A DNA stretch of 64,000 bases from Latrodectus hesperus (GCA_037975125.1 CM075852.1:2339087-2403086), one strand, 5' to 3'. Positions 48,670 to 61,321 are shown, counted from the first letter of the stretch. Numbers and translations: made by a program. The notes: generated by a model not told the origin, from the letters alone.

Positions 48670-50640
48670 GAAGCAAGATCAAGGTGAATGGCATTAACCA
48701 AATATTTAAAGTCTTACGTAAATAAAATATTCAAGACAAATTTTTTAATACTAAGTTTTACTATACATATACTATAAATTAAATGAGGTAAATTAGGTTA
48801 TATTCAGACCAGCACAAGCGTAAAATATTTACAATTCAATATTTTTAAGATTAATAGTTTTTAGTGAATATAATGTAAATTTATGATCTAATTTAAGGCT
48901 AAATATTTTCCACATTACACACACATTTCTTAGAAATATTTACAAAATAATTTTTAACGGTTATTTTAGTGCAGATAACTTAAGAAAAAATTATTGGTGT
49001 ACATTTTGAAAGCACAACTTTTTATGTTCAAGTAATGGTATAATTTAAGACAATTTACACATTTCATAATGATATTTATGATTTATGTCAAAAAAGTACC
49101 CATATGATGTATTTTTTTTCCACACACGTTATCTCCAAATTATGAAAGTTTAAAGCAATTAATTTTTACCATAACTATAAGCAAAACATGTTATATACCA
49201 CAGCAAAAATAGTATATATTTAAAATGTCCGCAAAAATAATTTTAGAAGCAAATTTACACATTGCAATTAGTGACTGCCCAAATATGCAATTCCTGCACA
49301 TTCACGCGATCGTTTAAAATCAAAGTAATGCTTTATAAGAAAAAACATTGCATTCACAATATTTATGTCGTTGCCAACAAATCTGAAATCGTTTTAACAG
49401 TACAACTATAAATATGACCTCTACTTTAAGCAATTTCAAAATAAGTTTCAAACGGTTAATTACATTGTCAGATTCAGATATAACAAATGACTTATTAAAT
49501 GGCATTCCTATTTACTATAATACCATCCCATGAAATAGACGATAAAAATACTATTGTTTGATGAGAATTTTACAGTGTATATTTTAAGATTTAATAATAT
49601 GCTTGTCTTTTAGAAGTGGAAGAGTGCATAAAATTGAGAATACATTTTTAAAAAAATTCGAATGAGCTGAAAACAAATCTGAAACTCGTACCAAACAAGA
49701 GCGCGATACATAAGTATAATGCTTACATCCGTTATACACGGAGTATCGGTTCGTCGGCCTATTTATAGAGGGAAAATGCAAGAGGTGTAGGCCATAATGA
49801 CAGTTGAAATGAGGCGGAGTTTTCCGGAGACAAGGCGACGCCAGGTGGCAGACGTTGCCATTATCTCTTATGACTCACCTAACCAACTGAACCTAAACAT
49901 TTCTACGATTTCCTCCGAATCTATGCTCTCCCACACCCACACGAATTCCCCATTTTTTTTTTTAAAATTCAGCAGACGATATTTGTTTTCCAACAGCTGT
50001 TGGCATACAGATATACCTCGGAATTTTTAGAAAAGTATTTGCATATTTTTCAGATGAGTCGAAAACAAAAAGTTACATTTCCTTCTTGTAACCAGAAAAA
50101 ACCATTAGTGCTTAAAAATAGCAAAAACTTTCATTGATGCTTATATATATAACGTTTGATAAATTCATCGCCAATATCCATAAATTTTAAAATGTTGGCG
50201 AATATCCAGAAAATGCACCAATATAATAAAATAACTAGAAAGAGCTATTCGTGTTTAAAAATAGCAATAGGATTTCATTAACGTTTATATTTAACGTTTT
50301 TTTTCATATATTCATCAATTTTTATAAACTAAAATTGATTTGAATCAACAAAGTAAAATTCAATAAGCTTCGCTTGAGTAGTCAATGAAAAGTTGCTTCA
50401 ACCCTGACGAAATTTTCATAACTACTTTTCCAAAATAAGATGTATTAAAATTGTCATGTGAAATGATTTTATAACAAGTCCTATGCATTAAATATTCAAC
50501 AAAAAATTTAAATACTATATTCAAAGGGATAAAAAGTTATAAAAACAGGCAGAACACAAATACGAGGTATATAAAAAGCATCCAATTAAATTTAATAGAG
50601 TAGTCGTTTATAGCATCCTCTGGTCAAGCCTGAATTAAAG
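48670..50640. other. Non-coding stretch
   Basis: AT-rich. A GC-richer patch at 49790-49950 and a degenerate tandem duplication (50108-50190 with 50251-50332, sharing TTAAAAATAGCAA and TATAACGTTT-like text) are the only features seen. Confidence 0.45.
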
Positions 50641-50672
50641 GAGTCGTTAGCTATATAGGGAAAAACAACTCT

Positions 50673-50906
50673 ATTTGCATGTGCTCAAAAGAGAAAGGAA
50701 CATAAACGTGCCACTGACAATGACGCGAAGTGTCACAAAAGGCTTATTGGTCGGAGGAAGCAGCTATGAGTTGTGACGTCATCGTGAGCAGCCATCTTAA
50801 TTGATATCATCCGCAATTTTGGTAGCAGTAAATGCGAAAACGGACGCAGATAACGATATCTCCCAAATGAAGCACGCAAACACAGAACTGAAATGGGGAT
50901 GACTCA
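50673..50906. promoter_or_regulatory. Promoter-like motif cluster in a GC-richer island
   Basis: Within 234 bp: octamer ATTTGCAT (50673-50680), inverted CCAAT box ATTGG (50746-50750), CRE TGACGTCA (50774-50781), YY1-type GCCATCTT (50791-50798) and AP-1 TGACTCA (50900-50906). CCAAT, CRE and YY1 sites at 20-50 bp spacing are typical of metazoan core-proximal promoters. No TATA box or initiator was identified and no downstream first exon is proven. Confidence 0.45.
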
Positions 50907-51896
50907 CGCCAACTTGGCCCGAAAGATGTAAGCTCTATTCTCGCCAAATTTAAACAACTTCTTCAGCTTTTGATCGAGAGAGTATTTTATAGTAGTATAT
51001 AAGCAAGAAAACTGAATAAATATCTACTAAAATAGGTAATTTATATATTTGAGGTTCAACAATTTGTTTTTCAGCTGCTTTTTTTTTTATGAGACAGTAC
51101 CTTACATCGTTAATCTACTCATTTAAATTTTAGTTAATAAATTTTTTTAAATGAAACCCTGTACCACAGAACATAAGAAACGAAACAGAATGATAGTTTA
51201 AAGTTTATATTCATTTTTATAATTTTATTATATATGCAATTAAATTTAAATATTAAATGGGGTCTAGGTCATGCTTATTTGTCATTCAAATTACTTTTTT
51301 AAAGAGCCCTAATTCAATTGGAAATTTTAATTTAAAATACATTTCCAACCTTGTAAAAATAGTAACTTAAAATGTTTAAAATATTTAAGAAAATTTATGT
51401 ATATTTATGCTTGTAATTAGTACTATGGCGCTAACAAATCAGATGCGGGAATATTCTTTCTGGAGAAAGTATAAGAATTGTTCAAAAAGGGAAAAGTTAG
51501 CTTAATTAAACGGAAACTAATAAATGTTTGCCAAAGTTTGTTATTATTTTTGCAAGAAAAATATGAAGCTCGTGAAATGCACAGAATTAAAGGATCTTAG
51601 GTTAATAGACAAGAGAATAAGAATTTTCATTTTTATTAAATGAGAAACAAAACCTTTACATACAGCGAAAATCAGTTTTCTGATGCTAATGCGTTCGTTA
51701 AGGGTATTTCTACTATAATTGAAATAGATATTTGGGACTCTTATTTTCAGCAATGCAGCTGATTATCAATTATTTTTTTAATTTTGCATTCAAACTAAGT
51801 GACGAAGTCGACCTCCCTGTCGTCACTTTTCCCCAAACTTCCACACCAAATGAACTGAGACACTATGCGAAAACTTAACGAGATTAACCCCTCTTT

Positions 51897-52155
51897 GGCC
51901 GCCCAACTTGTCAAGTGGTCAGTGTACCTGACTGCGGAGGTCCTGGGTTCGAATCCCTGTTCAGCCATGGATGTACTTTATATCCTGTCTTTGTCCTTCC
52001 CTTGTATGAATGGGTTGTGAATGGTTGCCTACCCTATAAACGGGTACCTATGGCATGTGTGTACTGAGGAAGTCGGACTCCAAACCAAAATATAGTTCAG
52101 TTGGAAAAGTGGAGCAGCGCACCCTATGTTGCCAGCCTAGCTGGCACACGACAAC
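51897..52155 (+). mobile_element. SINE-B copy with 11-nt duplication
   Basis: tRNA-like head (CAACTTGTCAAGTGGTCAG; B-box GGGTTCGAATCCC), CATGGATGTACTTTAT, ATGAATGGGTTGTGAATGG and AAACGGGTACCTATGGCATG as in 19594-20092, and an ACAACAAC tail. AACCCCTCTTT at 51886-51896 and 52156-52166 is an exact duplication. Confidence 0.95.
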
Positions 52156-52169
52156 AACCCCTCTTTAAG

Positions 52170-53980
52170 TACATGATCTTGGTATTGTGTCAATTGTAGG
52201 GGTATTGATATGGAATGGGAAATATTGATAGAATATTGTAGCCCGATTACAAAAACAAAAAAATGGCGAGGGGCTCATAACTTTAATTCGCATTCCTCGG
52301 GTTGCTAAGTACTATAAGTTTGAAATCAAGTTATTTGAATGAAGACAGAAGTTATTTCTGCTTTTTCAAATACTAGTGTTAGGGTAGATAATATTTTTCA
52401 AGCTACGTTTTGTACATGAAAATTGAGAAATAAAACGAAATTTTTCAAATTGTAACAAAATTTAAAAAATTTAAGTCACATTAACTCAACACAAATCGCA
52501 TGACAAAATTTTTATCCAAACTGACAATTTTAAAAATTTCGTACTTCTATTATTCAAATATAAATTCAATCTCTAATTTTTCTCAAACTGTTTTACCCAA
52601 TCAACCATCCCTCATTTTTTAAATTTCCAAAACAAATCTCTTAGGAGGCATAAGAAGTAATTTCACAATTTAAATTCATTTGAAGAGACAACATAAAAAG
52701 AACAAATTAAAATTTTGTTTCCCGTGAAAAAAAGATAGTTTCCTTGTAAAATAAAGGCAATTAAAAGAGTCGTCTGTATTGAATATTTATTTCACTTCCT
52801 TCTTGAAACAACCGTGCCGTCAAGAAATAAGTAATTTACACGCACATTTTTTTCTTCTCTTTCAAAAGAGCTCTTTCAGAGATTTTACGACTAAAGCCAA
52901 AAAACACTAGGCTCAACCTTTATGAGGTCAAAGTTCATGAACAGAATTTCAATAGAGTTGAAATTGATGGAAGTTTATAAAATAACAGTTTATCATGAAA
53001 CTAAAAAATTTCATTGTTGAAATGTTACGTTAAACTTAAGTAATATTTCGGTTCCAAAAAAAATATTGGATTATTCTGAAGAAATTCAATCACTAACAAA
53101 GGAAGTGAATGCCTACTTGAGAAATTTACAATTTCCTCCAAAAACCGACTCACTTTACAATTTTAAAACTGAAGTATAATTAAAAAAAAATTATTTTTAA
53201 TTTTTTCTTAAACATGATAAATCAATATCTTCAACATAATATGAATAATTAAATATGTTGGTTTAATTTAGTAGTTAACAGGATCAAAACAACGCAAAAG
53301 TACGTTTCGAGTACCGAGCTTCGCACTGAAATGAAACGTTGCATTCAACAGCATATTAAAATTATATGCTTCTAATCTCGTGAACTAATTAGTTACCATA
53401 GTAACGACTATGACATGAAGTTTTTAAAATTTTTTAACATTCATATTATTGAGCAGTTTCGCTTGTCAATAGACAGTTATTTAGAACGGTCACATGGTGC
53501 AGTAGAAACGATGGCTGATTCAATGCACGTAGAATTTTCGGTAGAAGTCACAACTAACATCCGAAGCAAGGAATCGAATCTATAAACTGTTGAATTATAT
53601 GCCAAAAGCATAATTATTTAGAGGTCAGATATAGTTGTATATAATTCATAGCTGCAGTATAAATTAAAACCGAAGCTCTAAGTTAGCATTATCTTGGAAT
53701 TTGAGAGAAAATATTAAATTGCATTTTTAATGACTTTGTTAGTCCTATATAAAATAGCTTTCATATTATAAAAGAATGTTATATAAAGATCAGAAAACTA
53801 CGATAGGAATCGAACTCATGAACTGACCGAAACGCATGCAAGTCAGCACGGAGGTAAAATAACTGAGTTTTTGGTTATGCGCATGCTCTTCCATTTGGGT
53901 GCGTGCTTGGCAGTTTTATCATTCCATATTAACATAGTGCTATAACCAATCTTTCTAGAAAAAAATGACCTAATATCGAT
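52170..53980. other. Non-coding AT-rich stretch
   Basis: Contains the X-box at 53392-53405 and a badly decayed SINE-A-like remnant (about 53500-53630). Nothing else recognised. Confidence 0.5.
53392..53405 (+). promoter_or_regulatory. RFX X-box motif
   Basis: GTTACCATAGTAAC fits RYYNYY-AT-RRNRAC at every position and is nearly self-complementary. Confidence 0.5.
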
Positions 53981-53989
53981 CTTTGTTAC

Positions 53990-54332
53990 ATATTTTCTTC
54001 GAATGCCCAGTCGCACTAAGGATATACCGATTCAGCGTTACAAGGGGGGGGGTTTGGTTTGGTCCCAAGGTGGGATTCGAACCCACGAACTGTTGAACCG
54101 AAGGCAAGAGCGCTAATAATTCAGCTGCCAGTTCGGCGTTACAAGGGGGGGATATGATGACATCTTATACAGTGGGGCACACAGTGGATGTGCCACTTTA
54201 GCCCCAGAAAAGTAAAAGAATAAAGAAACACATAATACAGAGAGGAACATCCATGCCTGAACTAGGAATCGAACCCGTGACCTATTGCTTCGAAGTTAAG
54301 GACGCTAACCACTTCGCCATCGATTGGCTCTT
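53990..54332 (-). mobile_element. SINE-D copy, interrupted by a nested SINE-A
   Basis: Head at right (complement of GGCGAAGTGGTTAGCG and GGGTTCGATTCC), body leftward matching 24720-25142 (complement of CCCCACTGTATAAGATG and TGAATCGGTATATCC). The SINE-A at 54051-54135 sits within the distal body. Confidence 0.88.
54051..54135 (-). mobile_element. Internally deleted SINE-A nested in SINE-D, 16-nt duplication
   Basis: Only the tail GGTTTGGTTTGG and the head half (CCAAGGTGGGATTCGAACCC onward) are present, joined directly. GCGTTACAAGGGGGGG at 54035-54050 and 54136-54151 flanks it, exact, so it inserted in this short form or lost the middle later. Confidence 0.93.
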
Positions 54333-55540
54333 GTTTATTTATAAAAGGATTTGTTTTGTTTGCCGGACATCGAGTGTTGGGGCTTCTCTTTTCCTTTCCA
54401 GCGAAATGTTAATCAAATTTGTGACATCTTCTTGATAAACAATACGACCCGAATTTTCTAAAAACTCTACAATAAATTTCGGCTGTTAGGTTTATAACCT
54501 ATGCAGTGAAAAAGAAATTGGTCATTCTATAAACTGAACAATATAATTTTAACCAGTTTAAAACTACCTTAAAATGTTTGAATATACAAGACAAATAAAA
54601 AGTGCTCAAACCAAATTATTCAAACTGCAATCTTAACAAGTCATGTGTTTCGAAACCTCCGCATAAAAATAGATTTAAAATATTCGAATGATAAAACAAA
54701 ATATTCTAGCTTCCAATGAAAATAAATGAAAGGTCGAACACTTTTTCGAGGAATTTTAAAGCTATTAATAATTTTCTTTGCTCAAAAATCCGACCCGAAC
54801 ATAAATAAAACGGTTCAAAAATTACAGCGGCTTGATTCGCGAAAAAGTGCTCCAGTTTGGGGCTAGTGTTTTTGTCCAGGTGACCTTCAACTGACCCTGA
54901 CGGAACAAAAGCCAAGCAGAAAATTCCAAAACTTGGTCAGCGAACTCTTCAGCGAAGAAAAGAGAATGGGCCGTACTCTCTTCTGCATTTTATAATCTTT
55001 TATTTTTCCCTCACGCCACAAATGAAGAGTATTTGTTACGGATGGGCATCCAAACATAATACGCGTTATTTCATTTAATTTTTTTTCCATTTTCTCTCAC
55101 ATATATTTTTGTTGGAAGTCCTCTGATGGCAGATATTACTGGCAATTATGCTACTGAGGTAGAATAGCTGCCTTTTCAATGGTCTGCCTTTTGGCATCCC
55201 GGTCCACCCTCCCTATCGAGCTGCAGGATTCCTCTGTTGGGTGGAGAACCGAATTAAAAACAAAGTCGAGCGTGATTGTTTTAAATTTGATAAAAACAAT
55301 TTGCTTTTATGGCAATTCGGCTGAATCTAGGTGGGTGGATAATAAACGCTATAGCGATTTTTAAAAATGAAAATTTTTGAAAAATTTTACGAAATTCTTG
55401 TCAATTTTATAAAATGTTTTGGTTTTTTATGTACACGAGGGAAAGTAGTTTGAAGTGAACTCCAAAACACTAAGTTAGACTGAGTGGGATTCGAATCCAT
55501 AAACTTCGATTTGGTTTGTCATTCAACGTTCACATTATGA

Positions 55541-55714
55541 TAAAGGTTGGTTTATCACGCAACGGTCATTTTTTTGCATACGAGGGCTAATTAGACTAGG
55601 ACTTACGGTTTAAAGCAGATTCCGGACCATTAGAACCAACCCAATGTGGGATTCGAACTCACGAATTGCAGAACCAAAGGCAAGAGCGCTAACCATTTGG
55701 CTACCAGCTGGGCC
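55541..55714 (-). mobile_element. SINE-A copy
   Basis: Full-length order with small losses; GGCTAATTAGACTAGGAC, GATTCGAACTCACGAA and CTACCAGCTGGGC present. A shorter remnant of another copy precedes it at about 55412-55510. Confidence 0.88.
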
Positions 55715-55932
55715 CTATGAAAATAGTTTCACGTAAGAGATTATATGAGGTTACGGGACTTCCATTTAGTGATTTCGTGACATAACAAATAGTGCAAAAT
55801 ATTTATAGGCAGCGGCGTTAACTTAACTGTAAGCAAATTACAGCATTTTAAAATAACCATAAAGATTTGCACTTCTTTATACATTTTTTCTGCACGTAAA
55901 GATTTGCTCACGTGCAGAAAAAATTTATTAAG

Positions 55933-56092
55933 AGGCTTATTTATCACTGTCATTTTCTGTACGTGAGGGCTTAATGGGACTTGGCTTAAAGTGGATTCCG
56001 AACCACTACAAACAAGCACAGCCAAGATTGGAATCAAACCCATGAACTAGAGAATTGAAGACTACAGCACTAGCCATTGGCTACCAACTCAT
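55933..56092 (-). mobile_element. SINE-A copy, older
   Basis: GTGGATTCCGAACCACTACA intact; B-box region mutated (GGAATCAAACCCATGAAC). Confidence 0.8.
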
Positions 56093-56115
56093 TTCAAGTT
56101 ACTATAAATTAAAAG

Positions 56116-56674
56116 TTGAGATTTCATTTTAAAGAGTGGACGAGTGTGACTAAACCATGCAATTTAGAGACACCGAAGCTTTCTTTTGATTTCGTAAGTG
56201 AAAAAAAATCTGCTTTTCACTCTAAGAATGTGATGTTCGAAAGTATCTCATTCCCTGAGTGGTTTTGTCTTAAAGCCGATAGAAAAAGCTACAAATCAAG
56301 ATTCGGAAAAAAAATAAAAATTAGAAGCTCTTTTCGGAAAGCACTTTGTGTGTTGGGAAGTCAAGACCATGACATCTGTTCAGGCAATACCGCCGATGAA
56401 AAAAAAAGCAAGAAAGAGTATCTACTTCATACCCTCTCTATCCATTAAAGAAAATTTCCTCTCGCCATTAAGTGGAGGTGACCTTACCAGAAAAGTCTTT
56501 GACACTTTTTCTCAGACGAGAATGGCAACACCTCTTTTTCACTTAGGGGTGAAAAAAAGCATCGATCTTCCGCGTGTAAAAGAGATAGGGAAAAAATATA
56601 TCACATTTATTTTATGGACCCGGATTTCCTGCGAGGGGAGGTCGAGGAATACACTAGGGGTGGATCTGGGATAA
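56116..56674. other. Stretch with two overlapping plus-strand open frames, unassigned
   Basis: Frames of 110 codons (56116-56448) and 108 codons (56348-56674) overlap in different phases. Neither resembles a known family, and no splice signals clearly join them. The segment is not a recognised repeat and is less AT-rich than its flanks. Confidence 0.3.
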
Positions 56675-57210
56675 GAAATACAACTTTGGAATAATATCAC
56701 ATATGCGCATTTTTTGGATTAGTTTTTATGTGTAAAAACTTTCGAAGTGGGAAAGATAAAACTTCCAGAGAATATCAATGATATGATTTAATCTGGAAAT
56801 GCGAAAACAGGATCCGTAAATAACGATTTTTTTTCGAAATCACAAAAATTTGCAAATTAAAATAGAAAGTGAAAAGATCTGTGGCTTGAATGTTTTTCAT
56901 TTGAGTATTTTAAAGTTTCTCAGTTAAAAATTTGAAACTTTAGACTAGCGAAGTTTTTCTTACATTCAATTTTTTTTTAGCGGAAACTGATTCAACCAGT
57001 TTGCGAACAACGATAAACATCTTCGCTGAAAATACATCCGAACACATGAACTGTTGAATTATATGGTCAGGGCTCTGACCAGTCAATCAGCAGCTAAACC
57101 TTGAAAAAGAGAAAATTGCTTTTAAATAGCATTATATAAGGAACGTTATAAGAATTTTACGAATTCACTTTAACTTAAATATTTTCGTTTCCATGAAAAA
57201 TTTACTAAAC

Positions 57211-57268
57211 TATTTTCATTTAATAATTATTTTATAACCTTTTATAAAATAATTATTAAATGAAAATA
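57211..57268. repeat. Perfect 27-bp inverted repeat with 4-nt loop
   Basis: Arms 57211-57237 and 57242-57268 are exact complements, starting TATTTTCATTTAATAA; loop CCTT. Confidence 0.95.
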
Positions 57269-57704
57269 ATAACTTTTATTAAGTTGAAGAGCATATCATA
57301 AATTATTAGTCCTTGATTAAAATAACTTGCATATAAAACTCTAAAGAACTTTTTATTTAGAAAAATATCTTCATTTTTTGCGCACATCTAAGTGTTCTAG
57401 GCTTATCGAAGTTTAATATTAGGAAGACCACAAATTCAATCCTACCAAATTATAAATCTCTGGGGTAAAGATTATTCTAATTTCAGTTCGCACGAGTTCC
57501 TGGATTTTACCTCCCATTTTTCGATTTAGAAATACCATAATCTCCTAATTTCTTTAGATTCCATATTCATATTAGAACCCACCCATTAATAAAATTCAAA
57601 ATTAAAAGATAAAATAGAAATCACCATGGTCTAGCTATAGGATACCATTCTTTAGAGCAAAAGGTCACGGGTTCGATTCAAACTGCTATTGAACAAGAGA
57701 AAAT

Positions 57705-57854
57705 TGGTTTATCATTTAATCATTTTTTTTTGCACATGAAGTTCAATTAGACTGGGAACATTTAAAATATTTTCCGAATCATTATAAAGATTCAAACCCC
57801 CGCTGGAATCGAACCCACGAACTGTTGAATATAAGAAGAGCTTTGCCAGCTCAT
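57705..57854 (-). mobile_element. SINE-A copy, older
   Basis: TTTGCACATGAAG, TCCGAATCATTATAAAGA and GGAATCGAACCCACGAACTG in order; part of the head is deleted. Confidence 0.75.
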
Positions 57855-57859
57855 CCAAA

Positions 57860-60220
57860 GAAACACGTTTCTTTTTCCACATAAATGTGTCAAGATGGTA
57901 TTTGATATTTCCGGGTTTTCTCCCTTGCAACACCAAATCCAGTTTTTTATAGCTCCTTATAAGGTTGCAATTAATGCCTTAAAACAGATGTGACATTACG
58001 CTGTCCACTACATTTTAGAAAAATGATTAAATACTTCGCACAAATAATTCTTATTAAAAATTTCTTTTATTTGAAATAAAGTGAAAAATTCTCATTCTTC
58101 TATTTTAAAGTATTAAGGTTATTTGATCAATGAATTAAAAATAACTATCTTAAAATTTTTTATTAAAGAGGACTATATTTTATATTTATTAGTTATAATT
58201 AAAAAAATAATCCATTCCCAAAAAACATTTTTGAACCAGAACCTCTGTACTGGATTTAAACCACTCTTATTTTGTAAAAGACAAAACAAATCAAATTTGA
58301 AATAAGAAAGCGACGTTTTATTTCTCAACTAAGAATAGTTTTGAAAACTGGAGACACGTGACAAAATGTATTCTGGTTGGGTTAAATTTTTATAGTTTAC
58401 GTGGTTGTCCAAATCTTGTTAAGTTACGACCTGTTCTGCTGCCATCGTACTATTTCTAGACTCAATATCTAAGAAAGAGTGAACGAAGGTTACGGAAAAC
58501 TATTGAAAATTTAATGCAACAAACGTTTCAGAAAATAAAATAAGAGAACTCATATATAGCTTACAAGTTATGCAAAATAAAAATTTCTATACTTTGTTCA
58601 AGTCAAGTTTTCGTACGGGAAAAAAATTGTTTGCCGCTTTTAAACAAGATTTCTTTCAAGTTTGCTTACATTATACGAACGATAAAAATATGCAAAATGT
58701 ATATTTTTGTATACTATATATCGAGAATAGATTTTATATTCTGATAAACTACTATCCAAAATTAAATTTTTAATAAGTACATTTTGCATTTAATTGATTT
58801 TAATTAAAGATTTTTTGTCTTTAATTAAAATTTTAGTGTTTGCCGATTTAATCCTTTAAAAAGTTAATCTGAAATTTTTTTTAATTATAATTTTTAATTA
58901 AAATGCTCGAATATAAAAACCTGATTTTTTTTTAACTTTCCTCTGCTGATGCAAAAATAAAAATGGTAAGTAAAAATGCAATGATAAATTGTACTTTTTA
59001 ATAAAATGTAAATCTCATTCAAAAAGTTAAGTTTAGAAAAAAATATAATGAAAACAATTTGCTCTTCAATAAAATTTGAATAGAATTTTATAAAATCACA
59101 TTAAAAAACTACTAAGAAAAACATTTAGATTTGTCAATAGCCAAACCTATGAGAATTTAATTGAAAAAAGTTTCGACGAGAGAGACAAGAAAAAAATTTA
59201 AAAAAAAATAATTTAGGATCGAATATTAAAAATGCGAAATAAAAATCTTTAAAAGCAATAAAATACCATAATTCTCCTTTCTTGAGTAAATGTAATTATA
59301 TTTATCATAATCTAACATTTTAGATTAAGAATTGGCCGACCCCTTCCCACTGGATTTAAAATCGTTTAAATCTCATTTGAACTTTTTTGCAGTGGCAACT
59401 TGTAATTTAAGTAAATTGGAACGGTTTTATCTTAAACGAGTTTGGCAAAAAACTGGTTTAAATCGATTTGACAACATTTCTGTTACATTTGGCTCAGTGT
59501 TTGTTGAAACATTTGAAGACGATCAAAATAAATATAAGAAGCAAAATGTTTGGAGAAATAATGAAACAGAATTTATAAGAGTGTTAACTAAGCATCGAAA
59601 ATTATGTTAGCTTTGAGAAGACATTCTTAATTTCGTATTCATCATTTAAAGTCTCCTTAACTTCATATCATTTTGGCTTGTAAGTGTTTAAAAACGTACT
59701 CAACTACGGAAATTTAAAATATATCAATTTATAATATGAAAATAGGAGTTTTGGAGTAAAGCCTAATTTCTTAAATCAGTTTCGAGTGTAAGGCAGCGCG
59801 AACGCCGATTTTAGCGTTGTGCTACTTGCAGTACTGTAAGGTTTAACATTCAATTGCTTTAAAATTGTGCTGAGCTAACGGGGTATAAAAGTCATTTTAA
59901 CAAAATAGAAACATTACTTCAAAAATATTACAAGGCCATTGCCAGAGCAATTTTGAAAATGACAGTTTTGGTCGTCTCTCCACAAGAGATAACTGTCTAT
60001 TTTGGATTCTTAGGTATGTTTTCTTAATAGGAGATCTACATTTTAAAAATTTCAAACCATCCATTTCTGAAGATTAATTCGCATAATAAGAATTTGCAAA
60101 TTGTTAAGCACAAGTTTTTTTTTCACATACTTAAGAACAGACTTCTCATCGCCAAGTTATTCTGAGCTGTCTAGTCCTTCGAAGCTTCCGGTTGTATAAA
60201 TTTCTGTATCATTTGGTTAT
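57860..60220. other. AT-rich stretch, mostly non-coding
   Basis: Contains a 14-bp perfect hairpin (58797-58831) and the possible exon at 59393-59610; nothing else recognised. Confidence 0.45.
59393..59610 (+). CDS. Possible terminal coding exon of an unidentified plus-strand gene
   Basis: A good acceptor (GAACTTTTTTGCAG, AG at 59391-59392) is followed by an open frame of 72 codons ending in TAG. The product begins ATCNLSKLERFYLKRVWQKT and later has SVTFGSVFVETFEDDQN and RVLTKHRKLC; it is Trp/Arg/Lys-rich and soluble-looking, with coding-like codon variety. The frame is also open leftward for about 20 codons without splicing. I do not recognise a family. About seven chance frames of this size are expected in the window, so this could be noise or a decayed mobile-element fragment. 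No upstream exon could be fitted. Confidence 0.25.
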
Positions 60221-60233
60221 TGCCAATTTTGAG

Positions 60234-60404
60234 TTTTGGTTTGGTTTGTTTGTCGCTCAACGGTCATTTTTTGCACACGAGGGCTAATTTAGACCGGGAC
60301 TTACGGCTTAAAGTGGATTTCGAACCACTACAAACATCCATGCCCAAGGTAGGATTCGAACCCACGAACTGTTGAACCGAAGGCAAGAGCGCTAACCATT
60401 CGGC
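60234..60404 (-). mobile_element. SINE-A copy with perfect 13-nt duplication
   Basis: TGCCAATTTTGAG at 60221-60233 and 60405-60417 flanks a near-consensus copy whose head stops at CGGC, so head trimming preceded or accompanied insertion. Confidence 0.95.
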
Positions 60405-61321
60405 TGCCAATTTTGAGCTAAATTACAATGGTAGTATGTGATTTGTTAACTCAGTTTGAAATAGCGAGTGTCTTTTCCTGGCACAAAATCCAAAAGAGGA
60501 CACGCTGCGCCGAACAAAAGTTTAAGAGAAAGCACAGCGCAAATCAGAAATAATCAGTTTCAAACAAACATGCTTTTTGACTATGATTGGGAATAGGTAT
60601 TCATGTCTCTTCCTGGATTATGAGAAATACCCCTCTAAATGTTCCTATGTTCTCGGCTAACGTAAAAAGGAAAACAAAATATTTCCACTGAAAACCAAGA
60701 CAACAAAAAAACTACGTCGGTTCCAGCACAAACACACTGACACTTTCTACGCGAATGTGCAGTTTTGAAAAGTTAAAACATTTAATATAAAAGAAATTCT
60801 TGTGCCCGTTTAAATCAACTCACTGAGAGATTTGGCTCTCTAACTACTAAATAAAGACGCAAGACTGACTAAAGCTCATACTATATAAATTGCAAAGAGC
60901 ACCAGCGCCCTCTTACGTGCGTTCAGTCAGAACCGAGTAAAGCATTGCGGATTGACATTTTTCCCAACTGAGAAAGCACATACTCCTTTTTTCGAATCGA
61001 CCCATCAAGATTGACGATGCCCGGTAAATGGTAACGGTAACCAAAAGATACCAAATTATCCTCTACTTTTTATGGTATCAGACACTTAGAATAAATGGGA
61101 CCTACAGACATGGGGATTCCGAATGTCTGAATAACAATCGAATTTAAATTTAAAACTCTAGACTTTCTGCCGATAGCTGGCTTTAACACTCGAGGATTAA
61201 AGCGAGGGAAGCCCAAGATTTAAAGAGATTAAAACAGTATATGGTAGAAGTGGAAATCAAACCTACGAGTTGCTGAACGCCTTAGAGCTGCATCGTTCAG
61301 TTATCATTTTGGAGACAAGTG

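Noticed and set aside
56116..56674. Two-exon plus-strand gene
   Set aside because: Frames overlap in different phases with no splice signals joining them and no recognisable domain.
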